DNA from: Peromyscus leucopus
Lineage: Eukaryota > Chordata > Mammalia > Rodentia > Cricetidae
Direction: 5' to 3'
Assembly: GCF_004664715.2 (NCBI RefSeq)
Contig: NC_051086.1
Coordinates: 73,435,486-73,499,485 of the forward strand
DNA: 64,000 bases
Part shown: positions 1-12,110 of the stretch, one piece after another
Layout: every line of letters begins with the position of its first letter
Numbering within the stretch: the stretch's first letter is position 1
Notes under the pieces: model-generated
What the model saw: the letters and a program-made list of their open reading frames with translations, nothing else
Database searches by the model: none
What the model was told of the DNA's origin: nothing
Program-made: the position numbers and the translations under genes

Positions 1-319
1 AAAAGTAGATCTCCATTCTCAGTACATTACAGAGGGTATCAGCAGAACTTTTCCCACTTGCTGTTTGTCCAAGTTTCTTGAACAAGGTTGTTTTTGTCAG
101 GTTTCTCCATTTGCTGTGTTACTGGCCTGCAGAGTATACTCTTAATAAGACCTAAGGAGTACAGTGAGATTCAGGGAATACATGGACCTTCAGAGTACAT
201 TGAGTAGTTGCAGGTAAATTACATGCACATATATACATACATACACACACTCACACCTGTACACACCAATCTCTGATTGTATGGCATGGACACTTACTTA
301 TTACTTGTGTTTACTTGGT

Positions 320-328
320 ATGTGTGTT

Positions 329-379
<51 letters not shown>

Positions 380-402
380 GTGTGTGTGTGTGCGTGCACG
401 CA
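320..402. repeat. (TG)n microsatellite
   Basis: A run of TG dinucleotides with a TATG interruption and a GCGTGCACG end. It lies directly next to a diverged SINE-like segment, the usual position for the variable tail of B3-type SINEs. The 118-codon open frame over it is a shadow of the repeat. Confidence 0.95.
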
Positions 403-690
403 CCTGTTTCCATAGTGGCTTCAAGTTAACACTGGATGCCTTCTTCTATCCATCTTCAACTTATTTGAATTCAAGATCTCTCACTGGACTTAAAACTCAC
501 CACCAATTGGCTAGACTGGCCACTGAACCCCTGAAATCCTCATGTCTCTATTCCTGGGTGCTGAGATTGCTCATATGCCATTATGTTCAGCCTCTATTTG
601 TTTTTTCACTGAGTGCTGAGAAGCAAACTCAGGTCCTCCTGATTTCCCAGCATGCACTTTACTCACTATGACATCTCTTCAGACTATGCA
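403..690 (-). mobile_element. Diverged rodent SINE (B2/B3-superfamily-like), antisense
   Basis: Read on the minus strand this resembles a rodent SINE with a tRNA-like head near 690 (rc of 'actcaggtcctcctgattt') and a body containing the word 'tctctcactgga' in its antisense. Similar bodies recur at 8320-8578, 11795-12110, 6700-7075 and 33030-33320. The exact subfamily is uncertain. Confidence 0.6.
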
Positions 691-1714
691 TAATTGTTTA
701 ATGGACAAATAATGTTACACACAAAATCTTTATGTCATATCCCATAGTCATACTTGGCTCTTAGCACTGATGTATGGGAACTTGTTCTAGTTGAAAAGGA
801 AATGAAATTAATTCCAGTACTTTTTCCTTCAAGAGGTATTTTTGGCAGGAGAGGAGGATGCGCTTTGACCACAGAGATCCCCTTAAGAAATGATTTGCTT
901 GGTTATTTTGAGGTTTAGCCCAACATTTTTCTTTTGAGTGCCTCCATTGTACAAGACATGATTCTAGAAGGCAGGGAAGAGATAGCAGGAAAGTTCAGAA
1001 AGATCCTTTTGTATTGATCACTTCATTTCCAAAGAAACAAAACCATGTGGCCGAAATGATGTCAAAGTAGAGGCTGAAAAACCCAGAGCTGCTGAGACAG
1101 AGCCAGCAAGTGCTCTAGAGGCCACAGGAATAAGAGATCTGATTCCAACTAAGGGAGGCAAACTAAGAGCAGTTTCCTGATGGAAGATGGCATGTGGCCT
1201 GGGCCTTGAAAATTAGCTGTTACTTCATTTAAGGGGATTAGCTCAAGCTGAGGGAGCAACACAAAGATCTATAGGAATGAAAACTGTAGGGATGTTCCAG
1301 GAATAACAAATATATCCTAGAAGTGATATGGTCCAGAATTCATCTGTTTTGGGGAAGGCAGCCATTAGCAAATGTTAAGTGTGGAGCATTCGTGGAACAC
1401 CAGAATGTCTTCTCAGTAATTCCTCTCTTTATTCTGTAGGTCACAGAAAGTATCCCTAAAAGTGAGTTGTTTAATGGGCATTTTGAGTTAGAAGGAAGAG
1501 ACTGGAGTATATCCAATGGACAGTTCATGTGGTGGTGGTGGTGTTTTGACCAAGGGGAAACAAGAATCAATGGTATCCCATAAGATATAGAGAGGATGGT
1601 AGAGATGAAAAATAATGCAAAATTTAAGTGAACAATCAGCCATTTAACGAAGGGAGTTCTTCTCTAAGTCAGTATATTATATAATGAATTTTAGCCCATT
1701 CAAGTTTTCTTATA
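691..1714. other. No gene recognised; possible ancient repeat
   Basis: No ORF longer than 76 codons, no splice-framed coding segment and no strong repeat match. The part near 1040-1300 ('tggcctgggccttgaaaatt') has the feel of an old, eutherian-wide interspersed repeat, but I cannot name it. Confidence 0.5.
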
Positions 1715-1900
1715 TATTTTTGTTTTTGATGCTTCATAACAATCTTTTGAGGTAGATGTTATTCATCTGCCCTTTCAAGATTGTGGGAAAATAAGGTTTA
1801 GAAAAATCTGATGATCTTATATGAGGCCCCACAGAAGCAAGCCATAGGGCCTGGATTTGAACTGCCACACAGAGTGACTCAAGTGTCTGACCTCTTGGGA
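1715..1900 (+). mobile_element. MIR SINE
   Basis: The order of MIR core words is preserved: 'acaatcttttgaggtagatg', then a degraded 'gaaaataaggtttagaaaa', then 'ggatttgaactgccacacag' and 'gtgtctgacct'. MIR is an ancient tRNA-derived SINE of mammals; divergence here is high, as expected. Confidence 0.8.
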
Positions 1901-2554
1901 TATTCTGCGTCAGAGCTAAGTTTGTAGACTGGTCTCATGTGTTCATGTGTGAAGCATCTATTTGTGGATCACCCAGGGAAGATGTGTCATATCATGGTGA
2001 CTTCACCCTGCCACCCAGCACGTTCCTGGACCCCCTCCCAGCTGGTGTCTGCTCAGGGAACAAAAGCTCACTTCACTATTAGCCCAAGTCAAACCTAATT
2101 AGAAAGGCAAATCCACTCCCAGCCTTCCCAATCCTAAATGGGTGGTACATGCCAAGCAGTAACTTTCCTGTGCTTTCTGCAATGTTGCTTTCTCAGTTCC
2201 AGCTCTGATCACTCTAGGTAATGCTCTTCCCCAGAATGAACCCATCTCCCCATCTTATTTCAAAGTGAAAAACTCTTCAGAATCTATCAAATGATTGCAT
2301 CTTTCATTTTGCACTGGCATCCTTATTAGGTGATGTTATGCATTGATTTGAAGGGTGCTTAAATAATGTGTAATAGGCTAACTGACAAAGCATAATGTTG
2401 ACTAAGGCAATGTCTCTACTCTCAGGGCATACTACCTGGAGGATGGCACACACTTTATATTTAGTGAAACAAGAGCCAGGATTGTCTTTGATAATAATTC
2501 AAGCTGACTTCAATTTCTTTACATTGTTAGGTCTTGAAGATGTGCCTGATCTAG

Positions 2555-2715
2555 ACCGGTGTTTCTCAACCTTGGTAGTAGTGATGTTTTGGGATGGATA
2601 ATTCTCTGTTAAGACGGGGATGCCCTGTGCGTTGTTGGATGTTGAACACCATCCCTGTCTCTACCTGCTTGACAACTACAGCAGCCTGAACTCCCATCAG
2701 CTATTATAACTGGCC
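2555..2715 (+). mobile_element. MER20 (hAT-Charlie DNA transposon), 5' part
   Basis: The stretch 'gtttctcaaccttggtagta', then 'gggatggataattctctgtt', then 'tgccctgtgcgttgttggat' and 'accatccctgtctctacctg' follows the MER20 consensus as I remember it. A second block with the 3' half lies at 3205-3262. MER20 copies are known in other mammals to act as hormone-responsive enhancers in decidual cells; nothing here shows that this copy does. Confidence 0.75.
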
Positions 2716-3204
2716 TGAAAGAGATGAAGATATTCTAAAGAGGCACTTGTATCCCTCACACTGACTATCCGATTATAGAAGGAATGGACTCCTAAGAATT
2801 CAGAGTTCCCCCAAGAATCACATGCTGAGAAAAGAGAAAACCTAAAGCCTAAGTCGGGCAGAGGGGAACCTTTTTCCCTGGGAAGGAAACTTACAATGTG
2901 TTAGATCACCATATGAAGAAGACAGTGATGGGTCAGTGGCAGGTGGGGGTTCGGCTTGACTGCTATGCTTAGCCATGCATATCTCTGGTCCTTTACCTGA
3001 ATCGTGACCTCACTTAGGGACCCTGAAGATGACTTGAAGGGGACATCACTGAGTTTCTGTTCCTCTTCCCAGTGTAGTCTCATTAAATCCCCCTCTTCCT
3101 TGTCTTTCACTATTAATTTGGCTGTTTTAATTAACTTCTTGAGGATGGGTGGTTGAACTTAGATTCTTGGGGAACAAGCGGTGACTCCAAGTCCAGTAAT
3201 GTGG

Positions 3205-3262
3205 TCTCATCTCAGAGCGTCTCCAGACATTCTCAAATGTCTCCTGGGTGAGCCAGAGAAGA
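3205..3262 (+). mobile_element. Probable MER20 3' part, separated from 2555-2715
   Basis: 'gtctccagacattctcaaat' followed by 'gtctcctgggtgagcc' matches the second half of MER20. About 490 bp separates it from the 5' part, in the same orientation. Either something inserted into one MER20 or these are two fragments. Confidence 0.5.
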
Positions 3263-3689
3263 ACCATGATCTAGAACACACAATTCCTGCTATGAGATCA
3301 TATCAGGCTGGCAATTTCACCATCATTGTCATATCGGTCAACATTTGTGTAGCCTCACTCCACTGTCTTTGGAAAGTCAGGTGCTCTTTTTCCCTCCTTA
3401 TCACTACCTGGTCTTCAATTAACACAAGGTATCATTATGATAATCCTTTTACGATGGAAGAAATTGTAGAATAAATTACTTCAAACCATAAAACCAGTTA
3501 GCCCAGAGTAGAGCAGGATTTATATTTAGGCTGAGATGCCCTAAAGCCATGCCATGAGGCTGCCTGCCCTCCCTGAACACAACCTGCCATCTAACATATA
3601 TAAAAATTGAGAACTATTTATTGAAAGTTGAGAGACCAGGCCCACAAAAGCCAACTCTCTTCATGCACAGTACCAAACTGAATTGTCTT

Positions 3690-3835
3690 TAAAACCCACA
3701 ATTTTATTCTCATTTAACTAGTTAGGAATCTGAGGTTCAGACAAGTGAACTTCCCCCATGGTTCCAAGGCTCGTAAGTGGTGAAGTCTGGATTTAACCTG
3801 CGTCTGTCTGGCTCCAGAGAAAAGACGGATCCCCT
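3690..3835 (+). mobile_element. MIR SINE
   Basis: Words 'attttattctcatttaacta', 'gaatctgaggttcagacaag', 'ggctcgtaagtggtgaagtc' and 'gtctgtctggctccagag' are in MIR order. It explains much of the 130-codon minus-strand open frame over this interval. Confidence 0.85.
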
Positions 3836-5444
3836 GTTCATAAGTTTCTCCATCCACCACCCACACAGGGAGCAGCCTATAGTTCCAGCCCCGAAGCCGG
3901 TAAAGTGGATTCTCTGGGCAAGGAGTCTGCAGTTCTGCCTGGGCTGTCCTTCTCTTCACTCCACTTCCCAGCCCCTGTCCTTGCTTTCCACTGAAGGGGG
4001 TCAGTTCTCTGTTTCGACAGCCTCCTGGGCACTGCATCCCCGATTCCAATCCAAATAAATCTGTGGGTGTTTGGTGAGTGTTTTTTCTTACTGGGAGGCC
4101 CCGCACATCAGAGTGTGGATTTTGGTTTCAAGTCTTTCCTACCTTTTGGCCAACTCTTCTCTCACCTACTGCACTGAGCGGTCCCACCCCCATCCAGTTC
4201 TTACGCTTTGCCAAACCCTGACTCTGGCTTAGAGACAGAAGGCTACCCTCCTTGGATGTCACCCTCTTTGGGTTCCATGAATAAGCCAGCAGGAATGCTT
4301 CAGGAAAGCAAAGCCATCATTTTTCCACCAAAGGGAAAAAAAGACACAACTTTCATGGCTGTGTCCAAGTGAAAACAGACCAGGCCTCCTGCGTCGTTGA
4401 TCCTTGGGTTCCAAATGGGCACCAAATAGGACCTGGTAAGTGAAATCATTCTGCCTCTTAGTGCTTCTGTGTCTAGCAGTAAGGCACTGAGAAGAATATC
4501 AGTATTTGACCAATGACCATCACCCACATCAATGGAAATTACACTCATATAGGAATTAGTAAAGGGACCAGCAAGTGGCCCAATAAGGAAGAGACAACTT
4601 TTCCTACTAAATGCCCTTATTATTTAATGACAAATTAGAAACCACTAGGGCCTGTGTTTCCTTTCTGAGCCTAGAGGCTAAGAGGTCCACTAAATCAATG
4701 TGTGTGGCTGTCAGCCTGTCTCCTAAGTCTTTGATTGATTCTCCAAGCACAAAACCTCACAAGGACAGCATGGCATGGGAAACCTGTGATCAACTAAAAG
4801 GAGGAGACAGTCTATGTGTGTGGACACTAGTCCTCATATAGGAGTGACTTTATGAACATTCGTGACATCATTGAACTTGAAGGCAGGATAGCATCAGCCT
4901 TGAAGGCAAATTTGTGTATTTTAACTCACTACGGCTTTGTCATAATTTCTAAAGTTTGAAGAGTTCAAAATCAATTGAGCAGTAAATGAGTATAGTTGAA
5001 GAAATGTTGGTTTTAAAGTTGGTAGACTTGATTAGATGGCAGACCTACCACTTGACTATAAACAGTGTCTGCAATTAAAGAAAGTAGTTGTCAAAATTCA
5101 TTCAAAGTAAGGTTATTTTTTTTTAAAAAATCTATTAAAAGGAACATATGAAGTAAGGAGGGGATAGTGGGGGCATGGAAGAAGAATCAAAGCAGAAAAA
5201 CACAGGAGGTGAACTTGATCAAAACACATCGATTGTGTGTTTGTTTGAAACTCTCAATTTTTAACAGTCTAGAGACATTGCCTATTTAAAGTGCTCATGA
5301 CAGCATTGTCTTTCCTCACTTTTAAAAGCACTGAACTTTGGCAGCACAAGTCCTTCAGTACATCTTATCTGGTGAGTTTAAGGTAATTTGATGTAAGCAA
5401 AAGAGATACCTTCTGCAAAAGCTAGAATCAAGATTCAGAGCAGC
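3836..5444. other. No gene recognised
   Basis: Open frames of 76-93 codons on both strands show no recognisable protein and no initiation context or splice signals that tie them together. A degraded MIR-like block may lie near 5010-5100 ('gacctaccacttgactata'). Confidence 0.5.
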
Positions 5445-5515
5445 TTCAAAATTGCCTACTAACTAGCTGTGGATCAAAGATTTGAGCCTTGTTCTGTCTG
5501 ACCTCTGCTCTTTTC
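5445..5515 (+). mobile_element. MIR fragment (3' part)
   Basis: 'ctaactagctgtggatcaaa', 'gatttgagccttgttctgtc' and 'tgacctctgctctttt' fit the end of the MIR core. Short and diverged. Confidence 0.5.
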
Positions 5516-6534
5516 TCATTGCGAGGCTTCTTCTCATGGGATGTCTTTATCCTCGAATTGGTCTATCACGCCTGTAGGTTCATCATCCATCAGTTCACCC
5601 AACTACAAACTAAAAATAGTTTTTAAAATATGTCTATGCAAAGTAAGTGCATTCTCCTTTTCTCATCATTATTACCTAAACAATAGACAGTTATTTGTAT
5701 ATCATTAGCGTACTATCAAACATTATAATCTGGAAATGGCTTCAAGCATACGAGAAGGTACATATAGGTTATATGCAAATCTTTGACTCTTTCATAGGGA
5801 CTTGATTATCTAAGGATTTTGGTGTCTGTGTGGCTCCTGGGGCCAAGTCCTTATGGAAATGGAGGGATGGTTATGCTTGTCTGAATTGTGAGAACTCACC
5901 TGGGAAGCGCTACAAATTGAAAGTCCTTGGCCTAAGTAACAATGGTAAGCATTACTTGAATATTTCATCCTCACCTAAGTGTTTAAATGATTTTATGCAA
6001 ATCTGTGGTTGCCTTTTCTTAGTCAAATCCATAATAATAAAGAGAGTTGACATCATGCTAAGGGGTGACATCTTCCTCTGTGGACTAGAAGAAGCACTGA
6101 ACTCAGAATATGAAAAAAATCAAGTTTGGTTCTTGGCCCCACCATGACCTGCAGCTCTCCACCAGAGCCACAATTCCACAGGACTCCAGAAACACCAAGT
6201 CCTTTGTGTTGCATGTGCTGGAGCACACAGTCTGGGTGTCCTGTCTGCATGGACTACTGTGGACAGGGTGTCCTCTCTGCTGTGCTGTGCCCATGTGGAG
6301 GACATGGTAACCCCAAGGAGGGTCAGCATTTGAGCTTCCTCTTTGCCAGCAAGGATAGTCAGGCCTTTGTGAGCCTTGAAGGAGACGGTGAGTGCAGAGT
6401 TCCTCACGTTATGTCTCTGGACTATATAGTGCCAGACAACACTTGAACAATTGCTGCCCTATAACTGTAGAATTTGTTGGAACTACTAAAAACAAATTCG
6501 CTGTTGTTCTTTAGGAGTAACTAATTGGGGTGGC

Positions 6535-6695
6535 CCAGTGTGCAAAAGAATTGCTATACAAGCTTGCTGACCTGATACCTGGAACTCATGGTGGAAAAAT
6601 AAAACCAATTCCTGCAAGTTGTTCTCTGACCTCCGGATGTGTCCCATGGTAAATGCACATACATGTGGTGTTGGTGGTGGTGGTGGATTTTCTAA
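6535..6695 (+). mobile_element. B3-like SINE
   Basis: The order 'gcttgctgacctgatacctg', 'gaactcatggtggaaaaata', 'ttcctgcaagttgttctctg' and 'acctccggatgtgtccc' is that of a B3/B2-superfamily SINE body, ending in a (TGG)n tract near 6667-6688. Confidence 0.65.
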
Positions 6696-6699
6696 ATGA

Positions 6700-7075
6700 A
6701 TAAGTAGTAAGGCTAGGAAGATAGTTTAGTTTCTCAGGGGCTTGATTTTCAAGCATGAAGACCAGGGTTCAATCTCCAGAACTTATGTAAATTCTTTATA
6801 GCCACTGTGGCCACCAGGTGGGTGCCTGTGCAGGTGGTTGCTGTGAGCTGGTAATGCCAGCACTAAGGAGGAATAGATAGGTGGGACCCTTGGACTCGCT
6901 GGATTGCTAGCCTAACCCAAATTAGTGGGCCTCAGGCCAGCGGGAGACCCCTTCTTAAGCAAGGAAGAACAACATTCCAGGTTCCCCTTTGGCCCTCACA
7001 TGCACCTGTGTGCGTATGTACACCCCCATACACAGGTACCTGCATAGACATGTACGCCAACAACACAAAAAGAAT
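6700..7075 (+). mobile_element. Diverged rodent SINE, sense
   Basis: A tRNA-like start ('gaccagggttcaatctccag'), a middle that resembles the 'aatcccagcactggggagg' type module, and a tail rich in CA-type words ('acatgcacctgtgtgcgtat'). It is the sense counterpart of the antisense segments at 403-690 and 11795-12110. Confidence 0.55.
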
Positions 7076-7971
7076 ATAATATGCTGGTACACTACACAAT
7101 CTTCACTAAGCTGTGAGTCTCTGAGGTAGAAGAATAAGAAGATGGATGAGAACTTCATAGGCAGGGCATTTGAGTGGCAGGCTTTATGAGCCAAGGTTTG
7201 TAATAAAAACACTGTCTCTGAGGACAAAATGTAAGGGTATGGATGAAAAGTAAAGGGGAAGGAGGCAGGAAAAAATGAATCCTTTTCAGTTCAGGACAGG
7301 CAAATAAAGCGTAGGCATTCTTAAGGTTGTCTCTGGAACCTGAGAGAAGGTGCTAGAATATGAAGTCTGCACCATTGATCTTTTATCACAGTGAAATCTT
7401 ACACCAGTATGGCCCTTGGAGTAGGAATGGTCACAGTTCCAGGCATCCTACATGGCCTTGCTTCACACAACTGGTCATTCCTTATGTCACTAACAAGACA
7501 GTGAGGAAATAAGGTGGCAGTGAGGAAGGTCTGTGATTAAGATGGGTCTTTACAAAATCAACAACTGTCGTGTGAGGCTGGTCATTTGGAAGACGGTACC
7601 TGGAGAGAACAATCCTGTTATAACCTAGTTAGGCTGCCAAAGTAAATGCTAAAGAGGAATACAAGCAGCCACGATGCCTTCTGTGTCACAAGAGGACGAC
7701 AAGTGTCTCTCCCCGGAGTTATAATCAAAGGCTTCTGTTACTGAGCAGGGAAGAAGTCTCAGGGCCTGGCTACAGGATTTGATGCTTTCAGAGAAGCCTC
7801 ACTGAGGCATGGTCCAGCCTGCTGTCTCAAAGCATCTCTGACGACACATGAAATGTATCAGATCGCCTCCTGTGGCAACAACCACTGTGATGACGCCATC
7901 TTTCCTTGGGCATCATTTGTACTTCCGCCATGAGATTTCCACGTGATGACTGAACAAAGCCTGGAAGGAAG

Positions 7972-8100
7972 CCAGGTGCTGTGGCACATGTCTGCAATCA
8001 CAGATATTCTGGAGTGGGAGGAAGGAGGCTCCCAAGTTCAAGGCTAGACTGAACTGTAGAGTGGGACTCTGCCTTAAGTAAAAAGCCCAGAAAGAGAACA
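7972..8100 (+). mobile_element. Old B1/proto-B1 SINE
   Basis: 'gccaggtgctgtggcacatg', 'tctgcaatcacagatattct' and 'ccaagttcaaggctagactg' follow the 7SL-derived B1 order with heavy divergence. An A-rich end follows ('aagtaaaaagcccag'). Confidence 0.65.
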
Positions 8101-8164
8101 TATACCTAGTGGTTCACTGCATCACTGCTGTACGGCAGGGCCCACAGTAGAGGATGTGCAGGGA

Positions 8165-8280
8165 CATCTTGTTTAACCCACAAAACCCTGGGTGGGTCAC
8201 AGCATGACTCACATTTTGAAGATGCAGAAAATAAGGAACAGAGAAATTTAATACATTTTCCTGATTAAGATAACATCATA
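8165..8280 (+). mobile_element. MIR SINE, 5' part, interrupted
   Basis: 'ttgaagatgcagaaaataag' and 'gaacagagaaatttaataca' are MIR core. The element appears to resume at 8585, after the SINE at 8320-8578. Confidence 0.6.
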
Positions 8281-8319
8281 TTTATTTATTTACTTATTTA
8301 GTAAATATGATATTTGTTT

Positions 8320-8578
8320 GGACATCATGTTCACAGGTGTGTGCATGTGTGTGGGGATATGTGCACATGTGAGCACATGAGTGTGGATGACAGAGGTCAA
8401 CTCAACTTGGAGCCTACTGATTAAGCTGGACTGAGTGGCCAGCAAGCTGAGATTCCCCTGCCTCTGTCTCCCCAGTGCTGAGATTATAGGTGCCCACCAG
8501 AACACCCCACCCTCAAATACTCATTCTTGGACAGCATGCACTTGACCTACAGACCCATCCATCTCCCCAGCCCACAAT
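8320..8578 (-). mobile_element. Rodent SINE inserted into a MIR, antisense
   Basis: (TG)-rich start, the antisense body words 'ctgcctctgtctccccagtg' and 'gctgagattataggtgccca', and an antisense tRNA-like head ending near 'catctccccagccca'. It separates two MIR parts. Confidence 0.65.
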
Positions 8579-8584
8579 GGGGAA

Positions 8585-8670
8585 TGTGGCAGTTTAGAGA
8601 CGGGTTTGGGATTTGAATTCAGGCAATTTCTCCATTGTTAGCACGCTGACAGCCATCAGCAGTATCACAA
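8585..8670 (+). mobile_element. MIR SINE, 3' part
   Basis: 'tttgggatttgaattcaggc' is the MIR 'gggatttgaacccaggc' motif; it continues the block at 8165-8280. Confidence 0.6.
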
Positions 8671-10299
8671 GGCAGGGGGTGCACTTGACTCCTTTCCACT
8701 GAGAAAAGCTAAGATTTAGAGAGCCTCCTGAGACCCACAAACAGAAGCCTTGTAACCGAAACCAGTATTTTGTATTCTAAGGTCTTTTGTTATGTCGTAG
8801 CTGCTAGGTCATGCCACGGGGTATCCTGGGGTAGATGAGATTAGAGTGCCAAGCCCTATTGAACAAACACGTGTGCATGCATATGCAGAGAAAGGCAGTC
8901 CCACCAGAAAGTATGTGGAGAGAGAATTAAACTGGTTGGCAGCTAATGGCTAGACTCCAGAATTCCTGGGAATGCTTTGAAATCACAAGTTAGCAAGGCC
9001 ATCCATTCCTTGCTAAATGAAGTAAATGTAGCGTCAGGAAGCATGAACCTCTTACTCAGTGTCATTACTGTATTTTCAGGAAATGCTGTTCTCTCTACTT
9101 AGGTTGGCAGCTTGTGCCATTTTCTGCAGGCATGGTCAGCCCCTCCCAGAGAGCCAAGATCTAAGAGACAAGCTCAGCACACAGTTCACCTTGCTCCTAA
9201 TGACAGCTAGAAGCAGAGGCACCGGTTAGTAGCTATACTACCTCTCCCCCAATGCATTGTCCTCTCTATCACTTCTTTCCAGGGCAAACAGAGGAACTGT
9301 CCATTCTGCTCTCTCACTTCCTTCTCAGGGAAGCTGCATCTCATCTCGTGTAAGTCTACCCATATGGCATCTTTAAGTGAGAGGAGTAACGTGAAAGACA
9401 TAATGCCTAGGTGCTTGAGAATGGACAAGCGAGAGGAAGGCACAGATTGCCATGGAACATTTATTTATCACCTAAGGTGTATATACATATATATACATAT
9501 ATACATATACATGTATATACATATATATACATATATATAATTATTAAACTTGGCTGTCTTCTTTATTGGACTGATAGACACCTAACAGATTAGTAGGGTA
9601 CTTTGAATGTGTCTCTGAGGATGTTTTCATAGACAGTTGGACTATGGGGCCCTCCTATGGACAGGATCATTCAATAGACTGGAAGTCTACATGGCACAAA
9701 GGAGGAAGAAGGGAATCCATCCAGCATAGCCTCCCCCTCTGCTGCCTCTGCCTCCTGGCCACCAGAGTTAATCATGCCCCACTGCCCTTCTACTATGATG
9801 TTTTTGCTGTGCCATGGGCCTGAGAGGAACAGAACCAGCCAGCCATGGAGTCAAATTTCTCAAACCATGAGCCAAAATAAATCTATCTTTAAAGTTGCTT
9901 TTCTCGGGTATGCAATCACTGCGTGAAAAATCTAACACAATTAGACACTGTGGATACATTACCATATTTAATTCTATAAACATAATGAGATCACATATTC
10001 ATTATTCGTAGTTCACTGATACCTTTTGAATGAGAACTTTAGCATGCTGTAAATTGTTTGGCCCTCCCAGGAGCTCGCTGTTGCCTGGAGACCAAGTTCT
10101 AGCCCAAGAAATATGAACACCACTGACATTAAAATTTCATATCACTCTCAAAAAAGGAATTGCTTGCCTTTCTGGTTTTTTTTCCTCCTCCTTTCATTCT
10201 GTGAACTATAATGTGGACATGGTGTTGGTCATTCAGCTTTGATCACACAAAGACCAATTCCTGAGCCAGTGGGTAACAATCGTGGGTGACTGTTACCTG
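8671..10299. other. No gene recognised; one AT-rich microsatellite
   Basis: Apart from the TATACA-type repeat at 9478-9542, I see no repeat family or coding segment here. Short open frames (60-78 codons) have no recognisable product. Confidence 0.5.
9478..9542. repeat. (TATACA)n-type AT-rich microsatellite
   Basis: Alternating TATACATA units with one 'catgtatata' variant. Nearly self-complementary, so cruciform-capable. Confidence 0.9.
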
Positions 10300-10500
10300 C
10301 AGGTGACACTGGCAAAGTCTAGAGACATTTTTATTTGTCAAACAACTTGAGAAAAGGTTCTACTAGCCAGTAAGTTAGGACCTGGGACACTTCTAAACAT
10401 CCTACAGATATTTAGGTAGGTTATCTAAAACACTACTTTCACTGTCCACTGCTCCAACAAAGAAACTGTCTGGCTCCAAATGCCTATAGTGCTGAAGTTT
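10300..10500 (-). mobile_element. MER20 (hAT-Charlie), antisense
   Basis: 'ggcaaagtctagagacattt', 'ttatttgtcaaacaacttga', 'cttctaaacatcctacagat' and 'atgcctatagtgctgaagtt' follow the reverse complement of MER20. This is a second copy, about 8 kb from the one at 2555. Confidence 0.8.
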
Positions 10501-10504
10501 AGTC

Positions 10505-11794
10505 TAAAATGTTAAGCAAGATATAAGTAAGAATTGGAACTGTCTAGACTCTCCTGCCTGTAGCAGGAGAATAACTGTGTGACTGTTGTCTGGCTTTCTG
10601 TGTCCCTGCACGTGGCTAGATACTATATGACAATGTTATCAGCCTTAGAGAAGTTACTATGATAAGCTAGTGGATTAGTGCTCACAATGTTTGAATCCAA
10701 ACTCGTGTCATTGTCCTCTCCAATGTAATTATTTGTTATAGGGAAAAGGGAGGCAGGAAGAAAATGAATAAGAGGAAAACTGATAACATTTAGAAAACGT
10801 TGGGGGAATATTGACCCAAGTGATGTGCTTTAGGGCTTGACTGAGCACATATGCCAAGCATTTATTTAATCATGAACAACAACTTGGAGTATATTTCAAA
10901 TCTGGATATAAGGGGTTTGTTGCAGGAGAACTACTCTTTGCCTCCACTTTATATCTCCCGTGAGAGAGAATAATGCTGTGAGATATTCCAGACACATCTC
11001 TAGCTGGTTCAACTCCTACTTTATACTGGAAAGCGCTGAGTACGAAGGCTTAGTGTATCGTGTCTAGCCTGACAGCGGTGTGTGTCACTGCCTGCTGAGT
11101 GTCAGCATTAACCCACAGCTTCCTTTTCACGTCCTGGAAGTTTGACAAGATCACAGGAAGTAGGGTGATCAGTGCTGACCAGGGTGAGGTCCTCCTTCTC
11201 AGTGGTTTTGACTACCGCATTCCCAGAGTGACCTAAGACCCACAAAATTGCTGTACTCTTCACTAGCTTCCTGACTCTAATCTGCATCATATATCATGGG
11301 GGGTGACTAGAAGTGATGTTCCATGAGTCAGTTACCACAGAAATTTATAGGCTCACATCTGTTCCCAACAATACTTTTCATAATAATTTCTTCACTTCCG
11401 CCCTTCCTTTTTGTGACAATCCTCCTTCCTAAACAGTCAGTGAGCATATTGTTCAGCTCATGTTCTCGTCCATGGACCTTCCCATCAGGGGTTTTGCCCT
11501 GTGCCCTGACCTTCCCTGAGGCACTTGGTATGCTGTGATATGTGGCCCCTTCCATTATTTATGGGAAAACTTCCATATGGACAATTCATGTATCCTCTCA
11601 ACTGTAAAGCATCTTTTAGACGTTCAAGGGCCCCTGCCAAGCACCAAACATTACCATTTCATACCCTAAGAATCAAACTCAGACTGGTTAGCTGAACCAC
11701 AAAAACAATTCATCAAGTACTCTAAATTAAATAGAAAAGGAGACTGTCACATGATGAAGCTGAGATATTACAAAGCCAAATCCTGGGGAGTGTG
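10505..11794. other. No gene recognised
   Basis: No repeat family or coding segment identified. Overlapping 71-75-codon open frames on opposite strands at 11323-11555 show no known protein. Confidence 0.5.
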
Positions 11795-12110
11795 GTATGT
11801 AGGTATGGATGTGTACATACCTGTGCATGTTTGAATACATGTGTGCATGTACGTGTACATACAAATGGAAGCCAGATGTCAACCTCCTTTTTCAAGATAG
11901 GCTCTCTCACTGGAACATCCAGCTCACTGATTTAGCCAGGCTGCCTGGACAACAAGCTCCAGGGATCTTTCAGTCTCCACTTTCCCAGTGCTGGTATTGC
12001 AAGAGTATGGCACTAAATCTGGCTTTTACATGGGTCCTGGGATAATTCCAGTCCTAATGCTTACAAAACATATACTTTACTGACTGAGCTCTCTTCCCAA
12101 TCTCTATGAA
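11795..12110 (-). mobile_element. Diverged rodent SINE, antisense
   Basis: TG/TA-rich tail, then 'ataggctctctcactggaac', 'cagctcactgatttagccag' and 'tttcccagtgctggtattgc', ending in an antisense tRNA-like head ('tactttactgactgagctct'). Same family as 403-690. Confidence 0.65.

Noticed and set aside
315..671. 118-codon open frame
   Set aside because: Begins in a TG microsatellite and runs into a SINE; repeat shadow.
3714..4106. 130-codon open frame, minus strand
   Set aside because: Overlaps a MIR SINE on its left part and an overlapping 93-codon frame on the other strand; no recognised protein.
5795..5855. Tigger/MER2-like DNA transposon piece ('aggattttggtgtctgtgtg')
   Set aside because: Too short and diverged to support a call.
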